This document shows positions 1 to 7,263 of a stretch of DNA of 9,655 nt, one piece after another (the stretch's first letter is position 1; each line of letters begins with the position of its first letter). The stretch comes from Acidobacteriota bacterium. GTDB taxonomy: Bacteria > Acidobacteriota > Terriglobia > Terriglobales > Acidobacteriaceae. The stretch covers positions 1 to 9,655 of the forward strand of contig QIAS01000199.1 of assembly GCA_003225615.1 (NCBI GenBank). The letters run 5' to 3'. The position numbers were made by a program, and so were the translations under genes. Below the pieces are notes generated by a model. It ran no database searches. It was given only the letters and a program-made list of their open reading frames with translations, and was not told the DNA's origin.

Positions 1-105
1 CGACATTCTCGGGCGTCGACAACGCTGGACATTTACCAGCAGTTCGTGCCAGAGAGTCAACGGCGGGTGGTCAACAAACTGAGCAGTCTACGCACGATTA
101 ACTGA
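1..105 (+). CDS. Tyrosine recombinase (phage-type integrase), C-terminal fragment
   Basis: Frame 1 is open from the window edge to a TGA at 103-105 and gives 34 residues starting RHSRASTTLDIYQQF. This matches the last conserved box of tyrosine recombinases, normally L-G-H-S-x-x-x-T-T-x-x-Y: His at codon 2, the Thr pair at codons 7-8, and the predicted nucleophilic Tyr at codon 12 (bases 34-36). A short charged helix (PESQRRVVNKL) follows, as is usual after the nucleophile. Such enzymes cut and rejoin DNA through a 3'-phosphotyrosine link to integrate and excise phages and genomic islands. The gene is cut by the window edge, so its length, the other catalytic residues (Arg-Lys-His-Arg) and its intactness cannot be judged. 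It is the only plus-strand gene seen, and it points toward the 3' end of the adjacent tRNA-Phe gene, which suggests it belongs to an element integrated there. The family call is fairly secure despite the short length; the element type is unknown. Confidence 0.8.
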   Translation, partial: RHSRASTTLDIYQQFVPESQRRVVNKLSSLRTIN

Positions 106-116
106 TGTGCAGAAGG

Positions 117-138
117 AATTGCAGCCAATTGCAGCCAA
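117..138. repeat. Tandem 10-bp direct repeat (2.2 copies) between integrase and tRNA
   Basis: The unit AATTGCAGCC occurs at 117-126 and 127-136 and is followed by a further AA. It sits in the 69-base gap between the integrase stop and the tRNA 3' end, where integrase arm-binding or excisionase sites could lie. Two perfect 10-bp copies are suggestive, but no function is shown. Confidence 0.4.
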
Positions 139-174
139 AGAGCGAAACGCGAGACGTGCAAACGATTGAAAACA

Positions 175-250
175 TGGTGGCCAGGGACGGAGTTGAACCG
201 CCGACGCCAGCCTTTTCAGGGCTGCGCTCTACCACCTGAGCTACCTGGCC
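175..250 (-). tRNA. tRNA-Phe (anticodon GAA)
   Basis: The reverse complement folds into a complete 76-nt cloverleaf. The acceptor stem is GGCCAGG paired with CCTGGCC. The D arm is GCTC/GAGC with an AGGTGGTA loop. The anticodon stem is CAGCC/GGCTG around the loop CTGAAAA, giving anticodon GAA. The variable loop is GCGTC. The T arm is GGCGG/CCGTC (one G-T pair) around TTCAACT. The discriminator base is A and the 3' CCA is encoded (bases 175-177 on the plus strand). All stems pair, so the gene looks functional. Its 3' end faces the integrase fragment at 1-105, the arrangement expected when a tRNA 3' half serves as the attachment site and is restored by the incoming element. Confidence 0.97.
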
Positions 251-370
251 ACTTTTCCGCTCACAGTGAGGCCCACGACTCGGGCGAAGAGCCGTGATTT
301 ATGAGCTATGACTGCGGCGGATTGCCAACAGGCAAGGCTGCCAACACTGGGAGTGCGCGGAACCGTTCCG

Positions 371-400
371 ATTATACCAACCGCGCTGCGAATGGCTCAA
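371..400 (-). promoter_or_regulatory. Putative sigma70-type promoter for tRNA-Phe
   Basis: Read on the minus strand, TTGAGC (395-400) is followed after 18 bases by a perfect TATAAT (371-376). It lies between the stop codon of the M1 peptidase (436) and the tRNA 5' end (250). Transcription would begin near 363-365 and give a leader of a little over 100 nt before the tRNA. The -35 matches the consensus TTGACA at four of six positions. The call rests only on sequence match and position. Confidence 0.5.
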
Positions 401-435
401 CGCTCCCGGTCGGTGTTTCTATCCACGCCGGCTCT

Positions 436-3066
436 TCACTGACCGGTTGCCGCGCCCCGTTGTTGCAGCCACGACGCCAGCTTCGAGCCTTGCTGCCACT
501 TCAGATCCACACAGTAATTCATGCGCTCCAAAGACTGCTTTAGCGTGCGCTCGGCGGAGGGAACTTTGTGCGTCGAGAAGAAATCCTTTACTTCGTCCTG
601 TAAGCCGGCATCGCAGAACGAACTAGTCGCCTCCACCAATTCCCCGCTTATGAAGCCGCTGTTCGCTTTGTCGATTTCCGCCCAATGGGCGCGCACAAAA
701 TCCCACGCCAGTCGTTCGCCCGCCGGATTTCCCATGACACCCGCGATCAGTCCCAACGTATCCTGCGACCGCACCTCCGGCGTTAGCGAATATTCCAGCG
801 CGCGCTGCAGCAAGCTTGGGTCGCTGAAGCCCGTCAGCGTGCCCAGATAGATGTAGTACTCTTCCGGCGTCTTGGCTTTCTTCAACCGATCAAAAAATTT
901 GTCGTAAAGTGCGGCATCGCCGTTCATCGCGGCCAGACTGAATACCGTCCTTGCCATGGTGCGATCCAGCGACTCGGGATGCTCCAGGGCTTCATCGGTC
1001 ATCTGGCTCGCCGCCTCCAGTGCCTCCGGATCCCGCCCCGTCCCGCCCAGCGTGTGCATTACTCGGGCCCGCAGGCTTTTCAGTTCATCACTCTCACCCG
1101 GCTTCGATTTCCAACCCAGATCTTTTGCAACCGGTGCGAGCAAGCGTCGGACCCACTCCTGATACGACTCGCGATCGGCATCCGTCACAAGATACCTGCC
1201 GATGTAATCAATCTGGTCAGTGAGTTGGCCGATGACCGCGCGGTTGCGTTCTGCCTGCAATCCCTCCACGAAACCGAGGTAGTCGCCAATCTGCTGCCGC
1301 CCTACCCGCACCGACGCCCATGCGTTCCCCAGCAGCATGATGCGCTCCGCAGCTGACAACTCTCGCTCCGCCTCTCGCCCCATCGCCCGCAGCATGTCTG
1401 TGTCATACCCGGAGCGGTAGTAGCCGCTTGCTCCCGCATTCGAGAGCACCCAGGCCGCGCACGAAGCCAACTGAAAGGTCTCTTCCTTCTTGCTGAGCAA
1501 TACACATTTGCTCTGACCCTCCGCGCCGTGCGCGCCCGCCTCCTTCATGCAGACCGGAATTTGCCACAACTCATCATTCTTGCTGTTGAACAGAGTTCGG
1601 TCGTAAAAATAGCGCTGCTGCGAAAGTGTAGCCGTCGCTGAACCACCCGCGCACTGCACCTTCAAGGTAACCAGTGGCGCCCCAGCCTGCTTCACAAACG
1701 TCGACATGATGCGGTCCACCGGTTTCTTTGACACGCTTGTCAGCGTGCTCCAGAAATCCTCTGCGGTCGCGTTCCCGTAGGAGTATTTCCGCAAATACTC
1801 GTCCACCCCGGCCCGGAATGTCTCTGGTCCCAGATATGACTCGATCATCCGCAACACTGCCCCGGCCTTGTCGTACGCGATGCCGTCAAATAATTCCTGA
1901 ATTTGCGCAGGAGTCTCCGCCGCCTGGTGCACTGGACGCGTGTTTTGGAGCGCATCCAGGTTCAGCACGCCAGTGGTATCGCGCACCTGATCCAGATTCA
2001 TCTCCCATTCCGGCCGCAACGCTGCCACCGACTTTTTCTCCATCCAGGAAGCAAAACCTTCATTCAGCCAAATGTCGTCCCACCACTTCATAGTCACGAG
2101 GTCGCCGAACCACTGGTGCGAAATCTCATGCGCGATGAAGACGGCCACATCCTTATGCTTCTGCACCGACGCCCGCTTCTCATCCATCTGCAACATGGTC
2201 TGGCGATACGTAATCAGGCCGGTATTCTCCATCGCGCCCGCAGCGAAGTCCGGCAACCCGATCATGTCCAGCTTTTCAAACGGATACTTGATGCCAAAGT
2301 ACTGGTCGAAATACTTGATGCACTGCTCGCCAATTTCCAAAGCGTAATGGCTGTACGGTTTCGATCCCCCCGGCCCATACACGCGAATCGGAATTCCATC
2401 CGCCACGCCTTCCACATACTCGAAGTCACCAACCGCCATCGCGACCAGGTATGACGACATTTTCGCCGTGGTCGCAAAGTGTACCGTGTGCTTGCCGTTA
2501 CCCGGCCCCGGAGTATCGGAAAGGATTTTCCCATTGGAGATCGCGGTAAGTCCCTTGTCAGCCACTATGGTGATGTCAAACGTCGCCTTGTATGCCGGCT
2601 CATCGAAACCAGGAAATGCCCGCCGCGCATCTGTAGCTTCAAATTGTGTGGCGGCATATTTCTTTCCATCTCCCAGTTTTCCCAGGTAAAAGCCGCGCAG
2701 TTCATTATTCAGAATCCCCGAGTAGCGTATCTGGATGGTTGCCGGCCCGGCCGCCAGCGGCTTGCTGAGCGCGAGTGTCGCCATCTCTTTATCTTTGTCC
2801 AGCGAAACCTTGGCCTTCTGCGTAACCCCACCGGCCGAAACGCTCGCCTCCTGAAAATTAATCTCCGCCGCGTTGAGCACGATGACCGAGGTCGGCTTCA
2901 GCACGCGAATTTGGATAGTCTCCTCGCCCGTGAAATTTTCTTTGTCAAGATTCGGAGCAAAGCTCAGCTTGTAGCTTTCCGGAACCGTCATTTCCGGCAA
3001 CCGCTGCGACGCGGCAAAAGAGGACGCCAGCAAAATAATGCAAGAAGCAAAGAGGTTGCGTCTCAT
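436..3066 (-). CDS. Exported M1-family zinc aminopeptidase (ERAP1/PepN-like)
   Basis: This 876-residue protein removes N-terminal amino acids from peptides. The exopeptidase motif GAMEN is at residues 277-281. The zinc site is HEISH (313-317) followed 18 residues later by the third ligand Glu336 in LNEGF. Tyr398 in AYDKAG fits the catalytic Tyr that stabilises the transition state. The order is an N-terminal beta domain (about 25-215), a thermolysin-like catalytic domain (about 220-460), and a helical ERAP1_C-like tail from about 550 to the end, a usual length for the family. Residues 1-20 look like a Sec signal peptide (two Arg, hydrophobic core, possible cleavage AAS|Q), so the enzyme probably acts in the periplasm or outside. 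The ATG is supported by that signal peptide and by GAAAGGGA ending two bases upstream, a rather short spacing. It begins 17 bases after the hutI stop and is probably cotranscribed with it. An inferred role is releasing amino acids, including His, from peptides. Substrate preference cannot be read from sequence. Confidence 0.95.
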   Translation of the reverse strand: MRRNLFASCIILLASSFAASQRLPEMTVPESYKLSFAPNLDKENFTGEETIQIRVLKPTSVIVLNAAEINFQEASVSAGGVTQKAKVSLDKDKEMATLALSKPLAAGPATIQIRYSGILNNELRGFYLGKLGDGKKYAATQFEATDARRAFPGFDEPAYKATFDITIVADKGLTAISNGKILSDTPGPGNGKHTVHFATTAKMSSYLVAMAVGDFEYVEGVADGIPIRVYGPGGSKPYSHYALEIGEQCIKYFDQYFGIKYPFEKLDMIGLPDFAAGAMENTGLITYRQTMLQMDEKRASVQKHKDVAVFIAHEISHQWFGDLVTMKWWDDIWLNEGFASWMEKKSVAALRPEWEMNLDQVRDTTGVLNLDALQNTRPVHQAAETPAQIQELFDGIAYDKAGAVLRMIESYLGPETFRAGVDEYLRKYSYGNATAEDFWSTLTSVSKKPVDRIMSTFVKQAGAPLVTLKVQCAGGSATATLSQQRYFYDRTLFNSKNDELWQIPVCMKEAGAHGAEGQSKCVLLSKKEETFQLASCAAWVLSNAGASGYYRSGYDTDMLRAMGREAERELSAAERIMLLGNAWASVRVGRQQIGDYLGFVEGLQAERNRAVIGQLTDQIDYIGRYLVTDADRESYQEWVRRLLAPVAKDLGWKSKPGESDELKSLRARVMHTLGGTGRDPEALEAASQMTDEALEHPESLDRTMARTVFSLAAMNGDAALYDKFFDRLKKAKTPEEYYIYLGTLTGFSDPSLLQRALEYSLTPEVRSQDTLGLIAGVMGNPAGERLAWDFVRAHWAEIDKANSGFISGELVEATSSFCDAGLQDEVKDFFSTHKVPSAERTLKQSLERMNYCVDLKWQQGSKLASWLQQRGAATGQ

Positions 3067-3082
3067 AGTCCCTTTCAGATAT

Positions 3083-4405
3083 TTATCCCAACTCTCCGGA
3101 ACCCCCGGAAGCCACCAGCTTCCCGTTCAAAACAGCAAATGCACATCGGTTAGATGCAAACCAATAAGGGATCTCGCGATAATCATTAGTCTCAAACACC
3201 GCTAGATCGGCGTCCTTGCCGGGTTCAATCGAACCCTTGCGCTCCTGTATCCGCAGCGCCCAGGAACCGTTGATGGTCGCCGCCCCGATCGCTTCCGCCG
3301 GGGACATCCGCATCTGCGTGCATGCCAGGGAGAGCACAAAAGGCATGCTGCTGGTCGGCGAACTTCCGGGATTGTAATCGGTCGCCAGCGCCACCGGCAC
3401 TCCTGCATCAATAAGGTCGCGCGCGGGCGGATACTTCCCCACCCCGAGAAAATAATTCGCGCCCGGCACGAGTGTAGCGACGGTCTCCCGCTCCGCCAGA
3501 AGAGAAATATCCGAACGGCTCACATGATCCATGTGATCCAAAGATGCCGGCTCGAATTCCAACAACGATGAAACGCCACACTCGGTCAGTTGGCAGACAT
3601 GCGCCCGCACCCCCAGCCCATTCCGCCTGGCCGCCCCAAAAACTTTTTCCGTATCCTCGACGCTGAACGCCCCACGATCGCAGAACACATCCACAAACCG
3701 CGCCAGCCCGCTCTTCGCGGCCCGCGGAATCATCTCTAAACAGACGGTCTCAACATACTTTTGTGAGCGCCCCTCAAATTCTTTTGGCACCACGTGCGCC
3801 CCCAGCAAGGTTGGGACCACGGTGCCCGGCCAGCGCGAAGCGGCGTCCCGTATGGCCTCCAGCGACTTCAGCTCCGACTCGACGGTCAGGCCATACCCTG
3901 ACTTCGCCTCCACTGTAGTGGTGCCCTGCTCTGCCATCTCGTGAAGCGCACCCAGAACTTTTTCCGCCAGTACACTCTTCCCCGCCCCACGCACGCCTTC
4001 CACGCTGGATCGAATTCCGCCCCCTGCCGCCGCAATCTCCTCATAGCTCGAGCCTGCAATGCGTTTTTCAAAATCTACAAGCCGGGGATTAACGAAAACC
4101 GGATGAGTATGCGAATCCACGAACCCAGGCAGCACCACCTGCCCCGCGCAATCAATCTCAATAACTTTTTTGCGATTTTTTCTCAGCCAGGGATCCCGCA
4201 GTGCGTCTTTTGTTTTGCCGACGGACACGACCTTGCCGCCGACGCATAGAACTGCGCCATCTTCAATGATGCCGAGTTCCTTGAGGTCCGCTCCCCGCCG
4301 AGGCCCAGCTTTGCCGGAAGTAGCCCGCAAAGTAAGCAACTGGCCAATATTGACCAGCAGCAGCGCCCGCTCACCCTGCGATTTAGATTTGGTAAAAGAC
4401 GTCAC
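3083..4405 (-). CDS. hutI: Imidazolonepropionase
   Basis: HutI hydrolyses 4-imidazolone-5-propionate to N-formimino-L-glutamate, the third step of histidine degradation, in the cytoplasm. This 440-residue amidohydrolase shows the metal-binding HxH in GFVDSHTHP (His99, His101), His204 in LLGAHVVP, His269 in RAHVCQL and the catalytic/metal Asp343 in ATDYNPGSSP. EAKSGYGL (167-173) is a HutI signature. His269 plus three is Gln where the Bacillus enzyme has Glu; as I recall, Gln also occurs there in proteobacterial HutI. The start is GTG, because an in-frame TAA lies only 12 bases further upstream. No clear Shine-Dalgarno sequence precedes it, so the true start could be a little downstream, near the conserved LLLVNIGQL. 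The first ~12 residues are extra compared with typical HutI (about 405-420 residues). It follows hutU after 129 bases and precedes the M1 peptidase by 17 bases. Confidence 0.95.
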   Translation of the reverse strand: MTSFTKSKSQGERALLLVNIGQLLTLRATSGKAGPRRGADLKELGIIEDGAVLCVGGKVVSVGKTKDALRDPWLRKNRKKVIEIDCAGQVVLPGFVDSHTHPVFVNPRLVDFEKRIAGSSYEEIAAAGGGIRSSVEGVRGAGKSVLAEKVLGALHEMAEQGTTTVEAKSGYGLTVESELKSLEAIRDAASRWPGTVVPTLLGAHVVPKEFEGRSQKYVETVCLEMIPRAAKSGLARFVDVFCDRGAFSVEDTEKVFGAARRNGLGVRAHVCQLTECGVSSLLEFEPASLDHMDHVSRSDISLLAERETVATLVPGANYFLGVGKYPPARDLIDAGVPVALATDYNPGSSPTSSMPFVLSLACTQMRMSPAEAIGAATINGSWALRIQERKGSIEPGKDADLAVFETNDYREIPYWFASNRCAFAVLNGKLVASGGSGELG

Positions 4406-4452
4406 CAGGAAGGTAGTTTAGCAGTGACCGCCGTAGCACCAATGAACGTGTG

Positions 4453-4502
4453 GAGACGGGCGCCTCGCCCGTCCATGCCGAGCAGCGCTCGGCAGGCCTT
4501 TT
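4453..4502. repeat. Two tandem perfect hairpins between hutU and hutI
   Basis: Two perfect inverted repeats sit two bases apart. The first has arms GACGGGCG (4455-4462) and CGCCCGTC (4466-4473) with loop CCT. The second has arms TGCCGAGC (4476-4483) and GCTCGGCA (4487-4494) with loop AGC. On the plus strand GGCCTTTT follows, which resembles an intrinsic terminator, but no plus-strand gene ends here. On the minus strand, the direction of hutU and hutI, no T-run follows. The block resembles GC-rich REP-like dispersed repeats, a recollection that could not be checked. In hutU-hutI mRNA it could slow transcription, protect the 3' end of the hutU message or attenuate hutI. Confidence 0.65.
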
Positions 4503-4534
4503 CTCGGCCCCGGCGCCTACGTCATCACCGGCAT

Positions 4535-6214
4535 CTACTTCTTCATCGGCACGTTCACGCCTGTCTTATCCGCAAACTTCTCCGCCTCGCCATACCCCGC
4601 GTCCACGTGCCGGATCACGCCCATCCCCGGATCCTTCGTCAACACGCGCTCAATCCGCTTCGCCATCATCTCCGTGTCGGCTGCCTCGGTGACCTGCCCG
4701 GCATGCAGCGAATACCCAATCCCCACGCCCCCGCCATTGTGAATCGAAACCCACGAAGCTCCCGCCGCCGTATTCAACAAAGCATTCAGCAAAGGCCAAT
4801 CCGCCACCGCATCGCTGCCATCCTTCATGCTCTCAGTCTCGCGAAAAGGAGATGCTACTGACCCGCAATCCAGATGATCGCGCCCAATCACAATCGGAGC
4901 CTTGATCTTCCCTTTCTTGACCAATTCATTTATCGCCAATCCAAACTGCGCCCGTTCGCCGTAGCCCAGCCAGCAGATGCGCGCCGGCAGCCCCTGAAAC
5001 CTGATCCGCTTCCGTGCCAGATCAATCCAGCGCCGCAGAATGCGGTTCTCGGGAAAAAGTTCCAGCACCAGCTCATCGGTCACCGCAATATCTGAAACTT
5101 CTCCCGACAAAGCCACCCAGCGGAATGGCCCGCGCCCTTCGCAGAAAAGCGGCCGGATATATTCCGGCACGAATCCCGGAAAGTCATACGCGTTCTTCAC
5201 GCCGCGTTCAAAAGCAAAAGTCCGGATGTTGTTGCCATAGTCGAACGTGACCGAACCCATTTTCTGCAAGCGCAGCATGCCTTCCACATGCCGCGCAATC
5301 GAATCCAGGGACCGCTCCTGATAAGCCTTTGGATCGCGCTTGCGCAACTCCAGCGCCGCTTCCAGAGTCATGCCATTCGGAACATACCCGTTCAGCGGAT
5401 CATGCGCCGAGGTCTGGTCGGTCAAAATATCTGGCACCACGCCCCGCTCCGCCAGCTCCGGAATAATGTCCGCGCAGTTCCCCACCAGCCCGACAGAAAC
5501 CGCCTCTTTCTTCCGCACCGCATTCTTCAGGACGCGCAAAGCTTCATCGAGAGTGGTCACCAGGAAATCGCAGTACCCGGTCTTCAAACGCTTCTTGATG
5601 CGCTCCGCATCCACATCAATTCCCAGGAAGGCCGCGCCGTTCATCGTCGCTGCCAGCGGCTGCGCTCCACCCATGCCGCCCATGCCTCCCGAGACAATCA
5701 GCTTGCCATGCAGGTCCCCACCAAAACTCTTTTCCCCCGCCGCCGCAAACGTCTCGAAAGTCCCCTGTACAATTCCCTGCGATCCGATATAAATCCACGA
5801 GCCTGCCGTCATCTGGCCATACATCATCAGCCCGGCCCGCTCCAGTTCGTTAAACTTCTCCCAGTTCGACCAGTGCCCGACCAGGTTTGAATTCGCAATC
5901 AAGACCCGGGGAGCATACTCATGAGTCTTGAACACCCCCACCGGCTTTCCCGACTGAACCAGCAGAGTCTCGTCATTTTCGAGCTTTTTTAAAGACGCAA
6001 CGATGGCGTGATAACAATCCCAATTCCGAGCTGCTTTTCCAGTGCCGCCATAAACGACCAGATCCCCTGGCCGCTCCGCCACTTCTTCATCCAAATTATT
6101 CATGAGCATGCGCATGGCAGCTTCCTGCTGCCAGCTCTTGCAGGAAAGTGTGATGCCACGAGGCGCCCGGATCGGAGAGGGAGGAGATTGTTTGATTTCG
6201 GTTTCAACCGGCAT
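4535..6214 (-). CDS. hutU: Urocanate hydratase
   Basis: HutU adds water to urocanate to give 4-imidazolone-5-propionate, using tightly bound NAD+ as an electrophile. It is the second step of histidine degradation and is cytoplasmic. The 559-residue length is normal for the family. Landmarks are [12 protein letters not shown] (54-65), the Gly-rich nucleotide-binding segment [12 protein letters not shown] (175-186), [12 protein letters not shown] (266-277), [16 protein letters not shown] (357-372), the ARICWLGYG motif with Cys414 matching the essential Cys410 of the Pseudomonas putida enzyme, [13 protein letters not shown] (444-456), and the C-terminal [11 protein letters not shown] region (492-502). 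No key residue appears missing. The ATG at 6212-6214 has only a weak upstream purine stretch. The first ~18 residues ([14 protein letters not shown]) are poorly conserved in character, so a slightly later start is possible. hutI follows downstream; hutH is not adjacent on either side. Confidence 0.97.
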   Translation of the reverse strand: MPVETEIKQSPPSPIRAPRGITLSCKSWQQEAAMRMLMNNLDEEVAERPGDLVVYGGTGKAARNWDCYHAIVASLKKLENDETLLVQSGKPVGVFKTHEYAPRVLIANSNLVGHWSNWEKFNELERAGLMMYGQMTAGSWIYIGSQGIVQGTFETFAAAGEKSFGGDLHGKLIVSGGMGGMGGAQPLAATMNGAAFLGIDVDAERIKKRLKTGYCDFLVTTLDEALRVLKNAVRKKEAVSVGLVGNCADIIPELAERGVVPDILTDQTSAHDPLNGYVPNGMTLEAALELRKRDPKAYQERSLDSIARHVEGMLRLQKMGSVTFDYGNNIRTFAFERGVKNAYDFPGFVPEYIRPLFCEGRGPFRWVALSGEVSDIAVTDELVLELFPENRILRRWIDLARKRIRFQGLPARICWLGYGERAQFGLAINELVKKGKIKAPIVIGRDHLDCGSVASPFRETESMKDGSDAVADWPLLNALLNTAAGASWVSIHNGGGVGIGYSLHAGQVTEAADTEMMAKRIERVLTKDPGMGVIRHVDAGYGEAEKFADKTGVNVPMKK

Positions 6215-6257
6215 GACTCAATGGTAGAGCTTCTCACAGACGGGTGCAATTCGACGC

Positions 6258-6290
6258 CTTGTCATCCTGAGCGGAGCGAAGGACCTATGT
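6258..6290. repeat. Dispersed intergenic repeat of the 'CHPERSEG' type
   Basis: The segment GTCATCCTGAGCGGAGCGAA (6261-6280) followed by GGACCT is a close match to a short repeat known from many bacterial genomes, remembered by its spurious translation CHPERSEG. It is partly palindromic (TCCT...AGGA at its ends). Only one copy is in the window, in the 144-base gap between the pseudopilin operon and hutU. Its function is not established. It could form a small stem-loop in a read-through transcript toward hutU. Identification rests on recall of the motif. Confidence 0.65.
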
Positions 6291-6358
6291 ATTTTCTAGA
6301 TAGGGCAAAACGGCGACACGAGTCGGGCTTAGCTGAATGCTGGGTATTCAATGCTGCT

Positions 6359-6763
6359 CTACCAACTCGAATACGCCGTTCCCTCGCTCGACGTCTGGTT
6401 CGACGCGCTATGCACGTCGCTAATCCCCGGCTCCTGCTGGTCCACCGCCAGCAGCACGTCCTCCTGTTCCACCTGCCAGTTGGGCTGGCTGGTGAAAGGG
6501 TCGCTGGGAATCTGCTTCATGTATCCGGCTTGCACCAGGTCGTCGAGCGACTGCGGCGCCTTCTGCTTATCCAGCGTGTACTGCGAAATCACCGAGCGCA
6601 GGGTAAACAAATCCTGCCGCAGCACCGACTCCTTGGCGCGTAGAATCGACTGGTTGTAAAAGGGTATGGCGATCGAGACCAGAATCAGGATCATGCTGAT
6701 TACGATCATCAACTCAATCAATGTAAAGCCGCGGCTCGGCCGGTTTTTGCGACTGCTTACCAT
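6359..6763 (-). CDS. Type II secretion GspG-like pseudopilin (second copy)
   Basis: This 134-residue protein carries a class III prepilin signal. A short basic leader MVSSRKNRPSRG ends at Gly12 and is followed by FTLIELMIVISMILILVSIAIP, with Phe13 as +1 and Glu17 at the invariant +5 position. Cleavage and N-methylation would be by a PilD/GspO-type prepilin peptidase outside this window. The helical part (residues 30-75) and the SLDDLVQAGYMKQIPSDPF segment resemble GspG, the major pseudopilin that assembles the periplasmic piston. The tail is Ser/Thr-rich and ends TAYSSW. The start ATG overlaps the last seven bases of the upstream pseudopilin gene (ATGGTAA), pointing to translational coupling. 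It could instead be another minor pseudopilin or a type IV pilin-like protein. Confidence 0.88.
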   Translation of the reverse strand: MVSSRKNRPSRGFTLIELMIVISMILILVSIAIPFYNQSILRAKESVLRQDLFTLRSVISQYTLDKQKAPQSLDDLVQAGYMKQIPSDPFTSQPNWQVEQEDVLLAVDQQEPGISDVHSASNQTSSEGTAYSSW

Positions 6764-7239
6764 TCTTTATATTTTGTCCCGTCCAGCGCCGTGCCTTCCG
6801 ATTTGGTGAACACGTCGAACACGTTCTGCCCACCCCAGGAATCCGAAGTGGGATCGTCTTGCATAGAACGCATGCCCCATTCCGTCTTGCCGCTCATCGG
6901 ATCCACAGGTATCTTTCTCAGAAAGCGCACTTTCTTGCCGCCCACGTCCACACCGGTCACCAAGGTCTCCAAATCCGGCGGATACCCCTCAGTCCCCACT
7001 TTGATCTGGAACGCACCCCGGTCTGCCGCATCCTTGTAGCGATCAATGGAATCGCGCATCATCCACAGGTCGTAGCGCAGTTCCCGTTCCTTTTCCCGCT
7101 TAATGCTTAACCGGGCGAGCGGAACGATCATTCCTGTGAGGATGACCAGGATGGTGGTCGCGACAATCAGTTCAATAAGAGTGAAGCCCCCAGTCCGCTC
7201 TTTCAGCGCCTGAGGCCTACTCCTGACTATGTACTGCAT
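6757..7239 (-). CDS. gspG: Type II secretion GspG-like pseudopilin (first copy)
   Basis: This 160-residue pilin-like protein has a 17-18 residue basic leader ending in TGG. The predicted prepilin-peptidase cut lies between Gly18 and Phe19, followed by FTLIELIVATTILVILTGM with Glu23 at +5. The hydrophobic helix extends to about residue 42. The charged helix REKERELRYDLWMMRDSIDRYKD and the later FLRKIPVDPMSGKTEW and DSWGG segments follow the GspG pattern, where an Asp-rich loop near the C-terminus binds calcium in characterised members. The protein ends DGTKYKEW. It starts 24 bases after the secretin stop and overlaps the next pseudopilin by seven bases, so the three genes look like one operon. 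No strong ribosome binding site is visible before the ATG at 7237-7239. A competence- or pilus-type pseudopilin role is the main alternative. Confidence 0.9.
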   Translation of the reverse strand: MQYIVRSRPQALKERTGGFTLIELIVATTILVILTGMIVPLARLSIKREKERELRYDLWMMRDSIDRYKDAADRGAFQIKVGTEGYPPDLETLVTGVDVGGKKVRFLRKIPVDPMSGKTEWGMRSMQDDPTSDSWGGQNVFDVFTKSEGTALDGTKYKEW

Positions 7240-7263
7240 ATAACTATTCTACCGAAATGGTGC

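Noticed and set aside
106..174. Terminator for tRNA-Phe
   Set aside because: No stem followed by a T-run is visible on the minus strand; only a short GCG/CGC pairing is present.
301..543. Plus-strand ORF of 80 codons beside the tRNA
   Set aside because: It overlaps the end of the M1 peptidase and the likely tRNA promoter, has no recognisable motif or ribosome binding site, and has a low-complexity Arg/Ser-rich composition typical of GC-rich shadow frames.
1903..2454. Plus-strand ORF of 183 codons antisense to the M1 peptidase
   Set aside because: The opposite strand encodes the conserved HEISH and GAMEN motifs; the antisense product is His/Arg-rich with no domain.
436..3066. M1 peptidase as a lipoprotein (FASC near the N-terminus)
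   Set aside because: Cys9 comes before the hydrophobic core rather than after it, so a signal peptidase II site is not plausible; an ordinary Sec signal fits better.
5288..5890. Plus-strand ORF of 200 codons antisense to hutU
   Set aside because: hutU is certain from many conserved motifs; the antisense frame is open only because of third-position GC bias.
6300..6350. Possible terminator after the second pseudopilin
   Set aside because: A CGAC/GTCG stem and a nearby TTTT on the minus strand are too short and weak to support an intrinsic terminator.
6008..6643. Plus-strand ORF of 211 codons spanning the hutU-pseudopilin gap
   Set aside because: It overlaps the start of hutU and the second pseudopilin, and its only recognisable segment is the CHPERSEG peptide, a known artefact of translating the dispersed repeat.
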